64,000 bases of DNA from Proteus vulgaris (GCF_016239305.1 NZ_JAEHOQ010000003.1:160850-224849), one strand, 5' to 3'. Numbered from the stretch's first letter, positions 33,785 through 44,107 are shown. Numbers and translations: made by a program. The notes: generated by a model not told the origin, from the letters alone.

Positions 33785-36700
33785 TTAGAATTTCTCAATC
33801 ACAGTACGACTGATAATTTCATCCTGAACTTCTTTACATAATTCAACGAAGTAAGCACTATAGCCAGCAACACGGACGATTAAGTCACGGTATTTTTCAG
33901 GCTCTAATTGCGCTTTTTTCAGCACTTCATTATCGACATAGCTAAATTGCATCTGGCCGTTACCCAAAATGGATGCCGTTCTTAATAAGGTAATTAAACC
34001 TTGGCGACCTTCATTGGTATCTAACAATCCTTTCAGGAATTTGAAGTTATGAACCATACCGATATTCATGGTTTCAACATTCATCTTACTGATTGATTTA
34101 ATAATCGCAGTTGGGCCATGTTTATCCGCACCCTGTGTTGGGCTGATACCATCTGACAATGGTTTCCATGCCAAACGACCATTTGGTGTAGCGGCGGTTA
34201 ACTCGCCAATTGGCGTATTATTAGAGATAGACAGCGTGCCATGACTGAATGTGGAGTAGAGCATCTTGTATTTACGACATTCACGCTCAGTCCATTCCGT
34301 TATATCCAACGCATATTGGTCAACAACATCATCATCGTTACCAAATTTTGGCGCGTTCAAGCAGTCACGTAATAGCTCTTCTTGGCCTTCAAAATTAGCC
34401 AATAGACCGTCACGAATTTGTTCTAAGGTGTATTTTTTATCTTCGTAAACTAACTTACGAATAGCAGCCATTGAGTCTACATAAGTCGCTAAGCCAGAGA
34501 AGATCAGACCTGGGCCATGGTTAACCATTGCGCCGCCTGCAGTCACGTCTTTACCTTGTTCCATACAACCTTCAACGAGCAAAGACATTAATGGTTTTGG
34601 TGCAATATCACGGTGAACACGTTGGCTGATCACAGTACCGATTGCTGATAAACGAACAATATGAGCAACTTGCGCTTTCACTGCTCTATCGAAATCTTCA
34701 TAAGTACGCAGGTCACGTAAATCACCTGTATCTAGACCTTGATAGCTATCAAACAGCACCATACGGCCACGGTTTAATACAAACTCAATAGCAATAGGCC
34801 ATTGGGTGTAACCCGTTGATGTCCATTGATAAATACGGCCTGATTTTTGTGGTTCAACACAACCCATCAAGCAGTAGTCACGCGCATCCTCAAAATCGAA
34901 GCCTTTACGCAACATCATCTTGATATGAGAATCATCGAAGTGACATGCAGGAAAGCCCATACCGGCTTTAACTACATCCACAATTTTTTCCATGTATTGC
35001 TGTGGTGATTGGTTATGAATACGACACGCTAACGATGGTTGATACACTTTTACAAAACGCACAGCATCCATAATTAGGTAAGTTAAATCATTACACGCAT
35101 CACCACCTGTACGTTTTTGTCCACCAATGGTTAAGTTGATAAATGGCTGATAACCTGCAAAATATTTCGCCCCTAACTCACTCGACATCCACATTAATTC
35201 AGCACATTTGATGATAAAGGCTTGCATCATTTCCAGTGCTTGCTCGCGAGTTAAACGCCCTGATTTAATGTCGTTTTCATACATTGGGAAGCAGTATTGG
35301 TCTAAGCGACCTAAAGAAAGACCCGTTTGGTTTTCTTCAACTTCAAACAGTGACTCTACCGTCCAAATACTTTGCAGAGCTTCTTGCAGTGTTTTTGGTG
35401 GATTCGCTGGTACATTTTCGTTGACTTGAGCAATCGTCAGTAACTCTTCACGACGTTGAGGGTTGCTCTCTTTTGATGCTAATTCACGCGCATGTTCGGC
35501 AATCCGATGAGCGTAAGCAATCACACCTTCACAGCTTTCAATAGACGCTTTATAGAAGTAGATACGGTCGATATCAGCCGGATTTTCCATGTTTAATTCA
35601 GCTAATTTCGCTTGTGCATCAGCTTTAATACCGTTCATACCTTTGGTGAATAACAGAACGTCATAACCAGGGCAAGTATCGCCACCACCATTGATTTGGT
35701 GATAAGAAAGATCACTCACAAAAGTTTCACCACTAAACTCCCACACACCTGCTTCGCGATATTGTGCTTCACAGATCTCATCCAGAGAACGGCCTTCCCA
35801 GAATGGAACAATCTCTTCACGAATGACTTTTTTGTCTTCTTCTGAAATTTGGAATGGATCTTGTGGACGCGTGCTCATGGTATCGAGTTCATCACGAACC
35901 CAACGCCATGCAATATCAGGAGAGAAAGCACCAGCACGCGGTTTTCCACAAGGATGCCCAACAATGAGCTCTTCATCTTGAATTAAAATAGGTGCGGTTT
36001 CACAAGCACGACGGAATGCTTTTGCACGTAGTAAAATCGGCGGTAGACCTGGATTATTACGAGCAATCTCAGTAAATGCTAATGCTCTGTAGATAGAAAC
36101 GCTTGGACGTGCTTCTAAATAACGGTTACGTAAACGTTGTAAGCGAGGCGTTAAACCTTCCATCACTTTGAATTCACTCGCGTCTGCCGTTGGTGCAACA
36201 ACACTCGCTGAAGGTGCAGCATATTGTGGCTGTGAATTCATACGACCGTTGTATAAACGCACTTGCAGTGAACTGTGTAATGTTGACAAATTCGCGCGCG
36301 CTGATAGCAGCATTTCTGATAATTCGTTGATGCTTACTCGAGGATCGTTAATATCAACCCCCTGAGTCATGGCATCAAACATTGGATAGCCATCAACTTC
36401 TTTGGTCGCACGTACTTCGGAAAGCTCTGCTAATTTCAGCCAAACACTTTCAACGATTTCATAAGCCTGTGCTTGAGTTAAACGGCCTTGGTCGAGATCA
36501 CGTTGATAGAATGGATAAAGTGCTTTATCAAATCCCATTGGATTGATGGCATAACTACCATTTTCCAGATGTAAGACTAATTGCAGTAAATAGAAAACTT
36601 GAACCGCTTCCTTAAAGGTTTCTGCTGGTTTTGCGGGTACTTTACGTAATACCGCAGCGCTATCTAATAATTCTGCTTTACGGTATGGGTTACTTTCCAT

Positions 36701-37213
36701 TGCAGCTAAATTCTCTGCTTTTGCTGAGAGAATTTGTGCAAAATAAAGCGCTGCATCACACGCATAAATGGCGGATTTACAAAAATTGGCTTCGTCCATA
36801 CTGCTACGATTTACCGCACTGCCAATGCTTCTAATTCTGTCTTCAAGCTGTGCTTTGATTGCTAAGAAACCTTGGTTTACCACCAGCATATAATCTGGTG
36901 ATGTAACACTGTTATTAATACTTAAGAAACGGTAGATAGAGTCGCTACGCACTTCTTCTTCAGTATGGAAAATTGCGCCACGTGGTGTTGATGATTGACT
37001 GCCGATAATCAATTCATCTTGTGCAATGTAGCTTGGAAAATGACGAATAAATTCATAAAAACGTTGCGCAGGTTTAATCGCTTGAGGCACACCTGCAATG
37101 CTGTTGTTTAATGAATCAAAAATGGTTGCACGCTCTGTGCTGATGGAGCTATTACGTGAAACTAAACGTTCTGCCAGCATTTTTACGCGTGGCGTCAAAG
37201 AATATTTGGCCAT
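33785..37213 (-). CDS. cutC: choline trimethylamine-lyase, long form (glycyl radical enzyme)
   Basis: 1142 residues, about 300 longer than the ~850-residue short CutC. The catalytic part (from about residue 353) carries the thiyl Cys785 and base Glu787 in MGCVEPQ and the radical Gly1117 in RVAGYSA near the C-terminus. It cleaves choline to trimethylamine and acetaldehyde under anaerobic conditions, inside the microcompartment. The N-terminal ~340 residues are themselves a diverged copy of the PFL-like N-domain: residues about 144-267 align with 553-676 (shared KAVQ/EALQ, then [12 protein letters not shown] against [12 protein letters not shown]). That long form is known from the gammaproteobacterial type II cut clusters. 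Confidence 0.96.
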   Translation of the reverse strand: MAKYSLTPRVKMLAERLVSRNSSISTERATIFDSLNNSIAGVPQAIKPAQRFYEFIRHFPSYIAQDELIIGSQSSTPRGAIFHTEEEVRSDSIYRFLSINNSVTSPDYMLVVNQGFLAIKAQLEDRIRSIGSAVNRSSMDEANFCKSAIYACDAALYFAQILSAKAENLAAMESNPYRKAELLDSAAVLRKVPAKPAETFKEAVQVFYLLQLVLHLENGSYAINPMGFDKALYPFYQRDLDQGRLTQAQAYEIVESVWLKLAELSEVRATKEVDGYPMFDAMTQGVDINDPRVSINELSEMLLSARANLSTLHSSLQVRLYNGRMNSQPQYAAPSASVVAPTADASEFKVMEGLTPRLQRLRNRYLEARPSVSIYRALAFTEIARNNPGLPPILLRAKAFRRACETAPILIQDEELIVGHPCGKPRAGAFSPDIAWRWVRDELDTMSTRPQDPFQISEEDKKVIREEIVPFWEGRSLDEICEAQYREAGVWEFSGETFVSDLSYHQINGGGDTCPGYDVLLFTKGMNGIKADAQAKLAELNMENPADIDRIYFYKASIESCEGVIAYAHRIAEHARELASKESNPQRREELLTIAQVNENVPANPPKTLQEALQSIWTVESLFEVEENQTGLSLGRLDQYCFPMYENDIKSGRLTREQALEMMQAFIIKCAELMWMSSELGAKYFAGYQPFINLTIGGQKRTGGDACNDLTYLIMDAVRFVKVYQPSLACRIHNQSPQQYMEKIVDVVKAGMGFPACHFDDSHIKMMLRKGFDFEDARDYCLMGCVEPQKSGRIYQWTSTGYTQWPIAIEFVLNRGRMVLFDSYQGLDTGDLRDLRTYEDFDRAVKAQVAHIVRLSAIGTVISQRVHRDIAPKPLMSLLVEGCMEQGKDVTAGGAMVNHGPGLIFSGLATYVDSMAAIRKLVYEDKKYTLEQIRDGLLANFEGQEELLRDCLNAPKFGNDDDVVDQYALDITEWTERECRKYKMLYSTFSHGTLSISNNTPIGELTAATPNGRLAWKPLSDGISPTQGADKHGPTAIIKSISKMNVETMNIGMVHNFKFLKGLLDTNEGRQGLITLLRTASILGNGQMQFSYVDNEVLKKAQLEPEKYRDLIVRVAGYSAYFVELCKEVQDEIISRTVIEKF

Positions 37214-37269
37214 GTGAGGCTCTCCTGATGTTCTTTACTTGACCTAATCGGTATTAATTCGGTTGAGCA

Positions 37270-38418
37270 TTAACTGTGTGATACACCGGCAAATGCCTGA
37301 CGATACAATGTTTCTAATTGGTGTGTGTTTACGTCACGCGGATTTGTCGGCGTACAGCTATCTCGTAAAGCCTGTCCGACCATTTCCGTTAAACGGGCAT
37401 AAAAGTCCGCTTCACTGACACCGGTATCGCGAATACTCTTCGGCATACCCATTTCATCTTTCAATACATTAATGGCAACGATTAAACTGGTGACCCCTTC
37501 TCTTACTGTGTTAGCCGGAAGTCCTAAGCTTTGAGCAAGATAGGCGTAACGTTTTGCGGCTTCACTATTGCAATCACCATGAAAGTTGGCATTAAAAGCA
37601 ATAACATGCGTCATCAATAGTGCATTCGCTCGACCATGAGGAACATGAAAGACACCCCCTAATGCGTGAGCAAGACTGTGTGTAATACCCAGTGAAGCGT
37701 TAGTAAATGCCATCCCTGCAATACAAGATGCGTTATGCATTTTTTCACGAGCAAGTAAGTTATCGCCTTGATGATGACAATCAATAAGATGGCTAAATAC
37801 TAACTTGACGGCTTTCTCTGCCATTGCATCAGAAAAATCAGAAGCAGCTTTAGAAACATACGCTTCTAGTGCATGGCAAAGCACATCCATTCCCGTATCA
37901 GCCGTAATTGCTGGCGGTACAGACTTCACCAGCTCAGGATCGAGAATGGCGACATCAGGCAACATAAACTCATCAACCAAGACCAATTTTTCACTGCGTG
38001 ACTTGATCACTGAAAAGGAGGTCACTTCCGAACCTGTACCACTAGTGGTTGGGATCGCAATAAATTGTGGTTTTGTTCTGTTGCTTTCTTTACGGGTATG
38101 CCAGAGGGAGTACATAACGGCTTTCGCGGCATCAATTACAGACCCACCACCGAGTGCGATAACCAAATCTGGATAATGGGCATCCATGATTTTCATACCA
38201 CTTACAATGGCTGAAATATCAGGATCTGACGCAACATCATCGTAAACTTGGAACTCGATACCCCGTTGCAATAATTTATCGGTAACTTTATTTGCAAAGC
38301 CAAACTTCACCATTGCTTTATCTGTCACCACAAATGCGCGGCGGGCAGTTAACCCAGAGAGAAAATTCAGTGCATTGGTGCCAAACTGAATTTTGGGTTT
38401 TATCAGAAACTCACTCAT
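37270..38418 (-). CDS. cutO: iron-type alcohol dehydrogenase of the choline microcompartment
   Basis: 382 residues from the ATG at 38418, which has AAGGAG 10 nt upstream; a longer frame to 38466 would run into the preceding shell gene. Family III metal-dependent ADH: NAD-binding GGGSVIDAAKAV, and the metal site HALEAYVS plus SLAHALGGVFHVPHG. It reduces acetaldehyde to ethanol and recycles NADH to NAD inside the compartment. Lies 7 bp after the vertex-protein gene. Confidence 0.94.
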   Translation of the reverse strand: MSEFLIKPKIQFGTNALNFLSGLTARRAFVVTDKAMVKFGFANKVTDKLLQRGIEFQVYDDVASDPDISAIVSGMKIMDAHYPDLVIALGGGSVIDAAKAVMYSLWHTRKESNRTKPQFIAIPTTSGTGSEVTSFSVIKSRSEKLVLVDEFMLPDVAILDPELVKSVPPAITADTGMDVLCHALEAYVSKAASDFSDAMAEKAVKLVFSHLIDCHHQGDNLLAREKMHNASCIAGMAFTNASLGITHSLAHALGGVFHVPHGRANALLMTHVIAFNANFHGDCNSEAAKRYAYLAQSLGLPANTVREGVTSLIVAINVLKDEMGMPKSIRDTGVSEADFYARLTEMVGQALRDSCTPTNPRDVNTHQLETLYRQAFAGVSHS

Positions 38419-38425
38419 GTCGTTA

Positions 38426-38689
38426 TTACTCCTTACTGTCCCGATAAACCTTCTCAACAATGGCAACCACTGACATCGCTTTGTAACGTTCTTTGTTCAG
38501 TGCAAAGTATTCTTCAGCCAACACAACATCGTTGATACCTGCACCTACACTGTCCACTGCAACATAAGTTTTGTTTTTCAGTGGGTTAAGCTCATCATCT
38601 AAAGTGGCAATCATTAATAAATTGCTACCTTTAAGTTCTGGACTTTTTTGTGTCGCTACTACGTGTCCGATTACCTTTGCGAGGATCAT
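38426..38689 (-). CDS. cmcD: microcompartment vertex protein (EutN/CcmL family, BMC-P)
   Basis: 87 residues. The EutN/CcmL fold is recognisable from the start MILAKVIGHVVATQKSPEL and the block KTYVAVDSVGAGINDVVLA. Pentamers cap the vertices of the polyhedral shell. One such protein is enough for the compartment; it sits between the aldehyde and alcohol dehydrogenase genes as in other choline loci. Confidence 0.94.
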   Translation of the reverse strand: MILAKVIGHVVATQKSPELKGSNLLMIATLDDELNPLKNKTYVAVDSVGAGINDVVLAEEYFALNKERYKAMSVVAIVEKVYRDSKE

Positions 38690-38715
38690 GGTTTATATCG
38701 CCTTATATCAATGAG

Positions 38716-40383
38716 TTATTTACTCAGACGTCCGAGAACTTCCTTGATAATGCGTTCCACGTTTTCTTCGGTAATATCACCTTGTTCAATCACTTGTTGC
38801 GCGCAAGCACTTACCGTCGTTGCATAAGGAGACGCGCCAAAGCGATCATCACCTTGAGTTTGACGTTGTGCAGTTGCACATTCAGCATGAACAGGGGTTA
38901 AAGAAGGTGAACGAAAACGATCATCATCAAGAATGCTGGTCTGGTGATTTGCACTGGAAACAGAGCAAGCAGAAACAGCAGGTTGAGTAGCTTCTTGTGC
39001 TAAAGGACAAGGTTGTTTCAACTCTTCGACGGTACGCACGCCATAACCTACTTTACGAATATTCAGTAAGTTCATTGGGCCGACATTGTCAGAGCTAGAA
39101 CCGCCACCTACAGCCCCACAGCCTAAGGTTAATGCTGGAGTAATATTAGTAGTTGCACCGATGCCACCTAATGCTGCTGGAGTATTAATCAGAATACGGT
39201 TAACTGGTTTTTCTAGAGAGAACTGACGAATAACATCTTCATTTTTAGTATGAATAACTAAGGTATGACCTAAGCCTTCATTAGTCAGTAATTGCACTAC
39301 GCGATCGCACGCCGATTTCCAATCTTCTTCGATATACATTCCTAAGATTGGGCATAATTTTTCGCGTGAATACGGATTTTTAGGTGAAACAGTATCTTGT
39401 AATGCGATTAATACACGCGTATTTGCTGGCACACTAAAACCTGCACGCTGACTTAAATAAATCGCATCTTTACCCACGACCGCAGGGTTAATTGTGCCGT
39501 TAGCACGCAGTAACATTGAAGCCACTTTGGTTGCTTCTTCGTCATTCATAAAGTAAGCACCTTGCGCTAATAGCTCACGGTGAACCTCGTTATAAATGCA
39601 ACGTTCAACGATAATGGATTGCTCTGATGCACAGATAACTCCATTGTCGAATGTTTTACTGGTGATGATATCGCTCACTGCTTTTTTGATATCTGCACTG
39701 CGTTCGATGAAAGCGGGGCCATTACCTGGGCCACCACTGATGGTTGGTGTACCTGATGCATAAGCAGCACGCACCATACCTTCACCACCCGTAGCTAAAA
39801 TTAATGACACATCTTTGCTGTGCATTAATTCTTTTGTCGCTTCCAGAGTCAGTAATGTCACACCATCAACAATACCTGCGGGTGCTCCAGCCTCTAAAGC
39901 CGCTTTTTTAACAATTTCTAACGCACGGAAACTGCACTGTTTTGCATTTGGGTGTGGAGAGAAAATAATCGCATTACCCGCTTTCAGTGCAATTAGGGTT
40001 TTATAGATAATGGTTGATGTTGGATTAGTTGAAGGTACTAACGCCGTGATAACACCTAAAGGCACGCCAACATCCATGACTTTTTTCACTTTATCGTCAT
40101 TGATAATGCCAACGGTCTTCATGTCTTTCATATGCTCATACACACGCAATGACGCGAAGGTATTCTTCAGAACTTTGTCTTCCCACTTACCAAAGCCTGT
40201 CTCTTCGTTTGCCATTTTTGCCAGCTCTTCTGCGTGGCGAGCGGCTTCAAATGCGATGTGTTTTACAATACTGTCGATTTTTTCCTGCGAAAATTTAGCA
40301 TAAACAAGTTGTGCATTTTTCGCGTTACGAACTAGCTCACGAGCTAGTTGTCTGGATTGCAAATCTTTATCTAATGCAACCAT
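38716..40383 (-). CDS. cutF: CoA-acylating acetaldehyde dehydrogenase of the choline microcompartment
   Basis: 555 residues from the ATG at 40383, which has GGGGGA about 4 nt upstream; an ATG four codons earlier has no ribosome site. Catalytic cysteine in FDNGVICASEQS (residue 251) and the EutE/PduP-type NAD/CoA block NPTSTIIYKTLIALKAGNAI. It oxidises acetaldehyde to acetyl-CoA. After the catalytic domain comes a disordered linker (residues ~475-535) and a C-terminal amphipathic helix (EENVERIIKEVLGRL), a typical encapsulation peptide, here at the C-terminus. Confidence 0.94.
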   Translation of the reverse strand: MVALDKDLQSRQLARELVRNAKNAQLVYAKFSQEKIDSIVKHIAFEAARHAEELAKMANEETGFGKWEDKVLKNTFASLRVYEHMKDMKTVGIINDDKVKKVMDVGVPLGVITALVPSTNPTSTIIYKTLIALKAGNAIIFSPHPNAKQCSFRALEIVKKAALEAGAPAGIVDGVTLLTLEATKELMHSKDVSLILATGGEGMVRAAYASGTPTISGGPGNGPAFIERSADIKKAVSDIITSKTFDNGVICASEQSIIVERCIYNEVHRELLAQGAYFMNDEEATKVASMLLRANGTINPAVVGKDAIYLSQRAGFSVPANTRVLIALQDTVSPKNPYSREKLCPILGMYIEEDWKSACDRVVQLLTNEGLGHTLVIHTKNEDVIRQFSLEKPVNRILINTPAALGGIGATTNITPALTLGCGAVGGGSSSDNVGPMNLLNIRKVGYGVRTVEELKQPCPLAQEATQPAVSACSVSSANHQTSILDDDRFRSPSLTPVHAECATAQRQTQGDDRFGASPYATTVSACAQQVIEQGDITEENVERIIKEVLGRLSK

Positions 40384-40456
40384 GTCTTCCCCCATACAGG
40401 AGTTAAAAAATTTAGCTGAATAACTTATTTCTTTGCTTTACAGCACGCCTGAATAA

Positions 40457-40735
40457 TTAGGCTTTATGCTGTTGTGCGATTTTCTCGATATCGTTATGTG
40501 GTCTTGCAATAACACGAGAAGTCACCACAGTGCCGATACGTTTTGCCGCTTCAACACCTGACTCAACCGCTGCATTTACTGCACCGACATCGCCTTTCAC
40601 CATAGCTGTCACTAAACCTGAACCGACGTTTTCATAACCAATCAGTTCAACATTGGCTGCTTTACACATTGCATCTGCAGCTTCAATGCAAGCGACAAGA
40701 CCTTTGGTTTCAACTAGACCTAGTGCTTCTTTCAT
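40457..40735 (-). CDS. cmcC: microcompartment hexameric shell protein (BMC-H)
   Basis: 92 residues, a single BMC domain ([38 protein letters not shown]). It is nearly identical to the next two shell genes upstream, differing mainly in the last 15 residues ([16 protein letters not shown]). Forms flat hexamers with a central pore. Third of a triplet that heads the operon; 73 bp separate it from cutF. Confidence 0.95.
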   Translation of the reverse strand: MKEALGLVETKGLVACIEAADAMCKAANVELIGYENVGSGLVTAMVKGDVGAVNAAVESGVEAAKRIGTVVTSRVIARPHNDIEKIAQQHKA

Positions 40736-40749
40736 ATTTATTTCCTTCG

Positions 40750-41034
40750 TTATTCAGTCACTTTGTACTGGGCAACGATTTTTTGAATATCGTTATGTGG
40801 ACGAGCGATGACTAATGAAGTCACAACAGTACCAACACGTTGAGCAGCTTCTAAGCCAGATTCCACAGCAGCTTTAACGGCACCTACATCACCTTTCACC
40901 ATTGCAGTTACTAAACCTGAACCCACATTTTCGTAGCCGATTAATTCAACATTTGCCGCTTTACACATCGCGTCGGCAGCTTCAATACAAGCCACCAGCC
41001 CTTGAGTTTCAATAAGTCCTAATGCATCACCCAT
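40750..41034 (-). CDS. cmcB: microcompartment hexameric shell protein (BMC-H)
   Basis: 94 residues, a single BMC domain, almost identical to its two neighbours over residues 7-70. It ends [13 protein letters not shown], the longest tail of the three. Tandem duplication of shell genes is common in microcompartment loci and lets the cell mix hexamer types. 14 bp separate it from the next gene. Confidence 0.95.
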   Translation of the reverse strand: MGDALGLIETQGLVACIEAADAMCKAANVELIGYENVGSGLVTAMVKGDVGAVKAAVESGLEAAQRVGTVVTSLVIARPHNDIQKIVAQYKVTE

Positions 41035-41054
41035 ACGTTCTCCTAAAGCAAAAA

Positions 41055-41333
41055 CTATGCCTTGTGTTTGATAACTATTTTGTTGATGTCATTGTGAGGA
41101 CGAGCAATCACGAGCGATGTAACAACTTCACCCACGCGTTGTGCTGACTCCACACCTGAATCCACTGCAGCTTTCACTGCGCCTACGTCGCCTTTCACCA
41201 TCGCAGTCACGAGACCTGAACCCACATTTTCATAGCCAATAAGTTCAACGTTCGCGGCTTTACACATAGCGTCAGCGGCTTCAATACATGCCACCAGACC
41301 TTTGGTTTCGATCAGACCTAATGCATCACCCAT
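41055..41333 (-). CDS. cmcA: microcompartment hexameric shell protein (BMC-H), first gene of the choline operon
   Basis: 92 residues from the ATG at 41333, which has GGAGGA 7 nt upstream and yields the same N-terminus ([12 protein letters not shown]) as the next shell protein. The frame can be extended to 41378 ([10 protein letters not shown]...) but that places the strong ribosome site inside the gene. Single BMC domain, tail [11 protein letters not shown]. First gene of the minus-strand cut operon; leader and promoter lie to its right. Confidence 0.93.
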   Translation of the reverse strand: MGDALGLIETKGLVACIEAADAMCKAANVELIGYENVGSGLVTAMVKGDVGAVKAAVDSGVESAQRVGEVVTSLVIARPHNDINKIVIKHKA

Positions 41334-42089
41334 TTTCATTTCCTCCGAGAAGCCGTTTAACGGTTTACGTTTGCCCATTGTGTCTGCGTGGTGATTTTTT
41401 AAACGCAGACGTTGGTTTCAAAATCACTATAACGCGCAAAAAAGAAAACAAAATATAAATCCATGATATGAATGCATATAGAATTTAACTCTGCTATTTA
41501 GTGTTTTTTATCTCTCTATTTATTTAACTATGCTGTTTATTTATCTTTTTCATCATTATAAATTTATCAATCACCACAAAAAATAGATTAAAAAATAGGC
41601 AAATTAACTTTGTTAGGAGGATGTTTAAAAGGTGCAAAAAGCCAGTACATATCGACGGGAAAGATGTGCGGAATATCACTGATAATTCAACGTGAGATCA
41701 ATAATTGAAAAAGGCTAAATCAAGTCTATATACAAATCGTGCTATTTTTATATTGATAATGTATTTATTTAATCTAACCCCTTACAACAGGTATAAAAGA
41801 GTGAAAAGGATCACCCTTTATCTAACACCTGTACATGAGACCTACACAAATAATAAAGAGGGAAAAGTATCGTTTACTGGAAAGGCACAAATCTACAACT
41901 GAGCGTTTATGCTTATTTAAGGAATGTTTTCAGTCTGTACAACAAAAGAAGGTAAAAGAGGATAAGTAATCACGCAATAACAGAGAAAATAAGCAAAAGA
42001 CTGGAGTGTAATAAATTAGGCCTTAGAACACAGAAAAGGTGGAAGCAGAGGTACCACCTTATAAAAATAAAATTAGATAATCAGGGCAG
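41334..42089. promoter_or_regulatory. leader and long intergenic region upstream of the choline operon
   Basis: About 750 bp without a convincing gene. The operon side holds an inverted repeat (41382-41389 gtctgcgt with 41403-41410 acgcagac) and a short one at 41353-41363 just before the ribosome site, possible leader structures or operators. I see no clean CRP, FNR or sigma-54 site. The right part holds a 24-codon frame on the plus strand (41621-41695) directly after an AGGAGG, and a 65-codon TTG-start frame (41705-41902); neither is convincing, and they may be decayed remains of a gene. Confidence 0.45.
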
Positions 42090-42608
42090 TTAATCAAATT
42101 TACTACCTGGTTTTAAGGTACAAATATAGAGGGGTGAATTAAGCGAATTTAATAGTAAAGTTTTCTCATTAAGCTTTTGTGCATTAATAAATAGTCCATC
42201 ATGGCTATCTGACATTTCGCGCATAAAATAATCAAAAATAACGTCTGGGGATTCATCAATTGATGATGCACTAGCATCCCATTGACTAATAAAATAGTGG
42301 CGTTCTGTCGGCGAAACACGCTTGGTCGTATAATCAAATTTCACATAACGTTGTAAATACAACCACCCTTGTTTTGAGGTGGTATAACCTTCCACAACAA
42401 TCGATCCTTTACCATTGGCACCAAATGAAAAATGAATATTACCATTTACATTTTCATCTTCCATATTTTCAAAACGCATAATGCCTTTGGTTGAGCAAAC
42501 CATGACACCTTCATTTTTAATCGTTAATAATCTTGTTGCTGCATAAGTGGCGACCAAGATAAAAATCAGGGCCGATAAAAAACATAAAAGCTTCCCTGAG
42601 ATTTTCAT
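42090..42608 (-). CDS. small membrane-anchored protein paired with a ToxR-like regulator (ToxS-like by context)
   Basis: 172 residues from the ATG at 42608, whose first base is the last base of the preceding stop (TAATG), a translational coupling signal; the longer frame to 42620 is unlikely. An N-terminal membrane helix (LLCFLSALIFILVATYAATR) is followed by a ~145-residue extracytoplasmic domain of beta character with two Cys (VCSTKG early, YICTLK near the end) that could form a disulfide. The layout copies ToxS/TcpH-type partners that protect or sense for a membrane-bound regulator. I recognise no sequence family. Confidence 0.65.
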   Translation of the reverse strand: MKISGKLLCFLSALIFILVATYAATRLLTIKNEGVMVCSTKGIMRFENMEDENVNGNIHFSFGANGKGSIVVEGYTTSKQGWLYLQRYVKFDYTTKRVSPTERHYFISQWDASASSIDESPDVIFDYFMREMSDSHDGLFINAQKLNEKTLLLNSLNSPLYICTLKPGSKFD

Positions 42609-43465
42609 TAGTATTTCCAAGAATAGTAAAAGTAATTGTCACAATAACTAAATGGGTTATCTTCGTTCTTTGCACAATGCGCTAAAAATACCCGCCCTAA
42701 TCCATTTGTTTGTAATTTATCACCATAAAAGAAAACAAATCGCTCACCTTTCACACACTGTAAATTAAGCTTCTTTCTTACCGCATCAAAATTGCGAACA
42801 TAATTATCACTTACCGAAGAATTAATCATGGCTTCATTAGAAAGTAATTCACAATTATTATGCGTTAGTGGCGTTAGTGAAATTGGCTTTGATTGATTTT
42901 GGTTAAAAAAGATGATCACAGTAAGAAATACCGTACCTAATAAAAAACCAATGCTGGTTAAATACCAACAAATTTCTGGTTTTTGTTTTCTTTGTGTTAC
43001 TTCTTTTTGTGTTGTATCTAATGGTGTTTGATCGACTACTGAAGATAAAGGAGTTGTTTCCACAATTGTTTTATTTTCATCTTCAGCTAAAGAAAGCGTT
43101 TTTTCATTTATTTGAGTTAAAGGTAATAGCGTTGAGTCATCAATTAGCTCAACAGAAATATCTGGATTAAACTCTAATCGTCCTTTTGCAATGGTAACAA
43201 TGATATTTTCAATACCGTAATGACGAAATGTTTTGCGTAATAAACTCAAATATTGATTTAAATTACTGTTTGATGAAACTAGCCCATTATCATCCCAAAC
43301 ACGTTTTAATACTTCATCACGATTAACCACTCCAGGGTGCTGAATAAAATAAAAAAGTAACGCATTTGCGGTAATAGAAAGATGTGTATCAATACTGTCT
43401 TTTTCTAATGATATCGCGCCATCCGTTGCGTCGTAATAAATTAAGGCATTTATTTTGTATTTCAT
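42608..43465 (-). CDS. membrane-bound winged-helix transcription regulator (ToxR/CadC type)
   Basis: 285 residues from the ATG at 43465 (GAGG 6 nt upstream; an alternative ATG at 43480 is weaker). The N-terminal ~100 residues are an OmpR-type winged helix (LLFYFIQHPGVVNRDEVLKR; SNSNLNQYLSLLRKTFRHYG). A linker leads to one membrane helix at about residues 166-187 (CWYLTSIGFLLGTVFLTVII). The ~90-residue periplasmic part has four Cys. Such proteins bind DNA while anchored in the membrane and sense an outside signal. Operon with a TetR gene upstream and the partner protein downstream; the choline operon is the next locus on that strand. Confidence 0.83.
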   Translation of the reverse strand: MKYKINALIYYDATDGAISLEKDSIDTHLSITANALLFYFIQHPGVVNRDEVLKRVWDDNGLVSSNSNLNQYLSLLRKTFRHYGIENIIVTIAKGRLEFNPDISVELIDDSTLLPLTQINEKTLSLAEDENKTIVETTPLSSVVDQTPLDTTQKEVTQRKQKPEICWYLTSIGFLLGTVFLTVIIFFNQNQSKPISLTPLTHNNCELLSNEAMINSSVSDNYVRNFDAVRKKLNLQCVKGERFVFFYGDKLQTNGLGRVFLAHCAKNEDNPFSYCDNYFYYSWKY

Positions 43466-43491
43466 TGTGCCCTCATTCATCCTGATTAAAA

Positions 43492-44079
43492 TTACTGATT
43501 TACTGTGTTTGCCATATAATCAAATGTCATTTCAGATAATCTTTCAACTAATGCGCTACGCTCCTCTTGTGAGATCGTAGGACCTTCTGTTAATTCAGAT
43601 AACCAAAGACCGTCTGCGGCATAACGAATTAAAGTACCTAAATAACTATTATCTAATTTATCGCCTTTGGCTAAATGGTCTAGCATCCAATCTCGCCAGC
43701 ATTTACGCATAATAGGCTCGTTTGGCATAGCCAAAGACAGTATGGCTAATTGACGACTTTCGTCTGACTGTTTTAAATCAGAGATATAAGTTAAATATGC
43801 GCGAGAAAAACGCCCTGCTTCAATAGGATCATTTTCCATAATAACTGCAATTCGGCTATCCATAATCCCCAATAGCCGTTTAAATACTGCCTGCACTAAT
43901 TCTAATTTTCCGGGGAAATGATGAAGTAGACCACCTTTGCTTACACCCGCTTCTTTTGCTACGGCATTTAAAGAGAGAGAGGCTATTCCTTCATTAGCCA
44001 CAATAACGCTTGCCGCTTCCAATAATTGCTCTTGAACTCGGATAGGATCTTTTTTTCGGTGATGTGCAGTTGTATTCAT
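43492..44079 (-). CDS. TetR-family transcription repressor
   Basis: 195 residues. The N-terminal helix-turn-helix is complete (ASLSLNAVAKEAGVSKGGLL, then HHFPGKLELVQAVF). The C-terminal ligand domain has no diagnostic features for me; a TetR_C-like end (YAADGLWLSELTEGPTISQE) is common among YbiH/BetI-like members. It is the first gene of a three-gene operon with the ToxR-like pair 11 bp on. An 18-bp palindrome just upstream is the probable operator and suggests autoregulation. Choline is an obvious ligand candidate only by neighbourhood. Confidence 0.88.
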   Translation of the reverse strand: MNTTAHHRKKDPIRVQEQLLEAASVIVANEGIASLSLNAVAKEAGVSKGGLLHHFPGKLELVQAVFKRLLGIMDSRIAVIMENDPIEAGRFSRAYLTYISDLKQSDESRQLAILSLAMPNEPIMRKCWRDWMLDHLAKGDKLDNSYLGTLIRYAADGLWLSELTEGPTISQEERSALVERLSEMTFDYMANTVNQ

Positions 44080-44089
44080 GCATAGGATA

Positions 44090-44107
44090 ATACCGACCAG
44101 TCGGTAT
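44090..44107. promoter_or_regulatory. 18-bp palindromic operator upstream of the TetR gene
   Basis: Perfect palindrome ataccgac-ca-gtcggtat, starting 11 bp before the TetR start codon. The ACCGAC/GTCGGT arms are typical of TetR-family operators. Confidence 0.8.

Noticed and set aside
41621..41695. 24-codon frame right after AGGAGG
   Set aside because: The ribosome site touches the ATG with no spacer; too short to support by composition. Kept only as a note in the intergenic entry.
41705..41902. 65-codon plus-strand reading frame upstream of the choline operon
   Set aside because: TTG start without a ribosome site, no recognisable domain, composition like the surrounding non-coding DNA.
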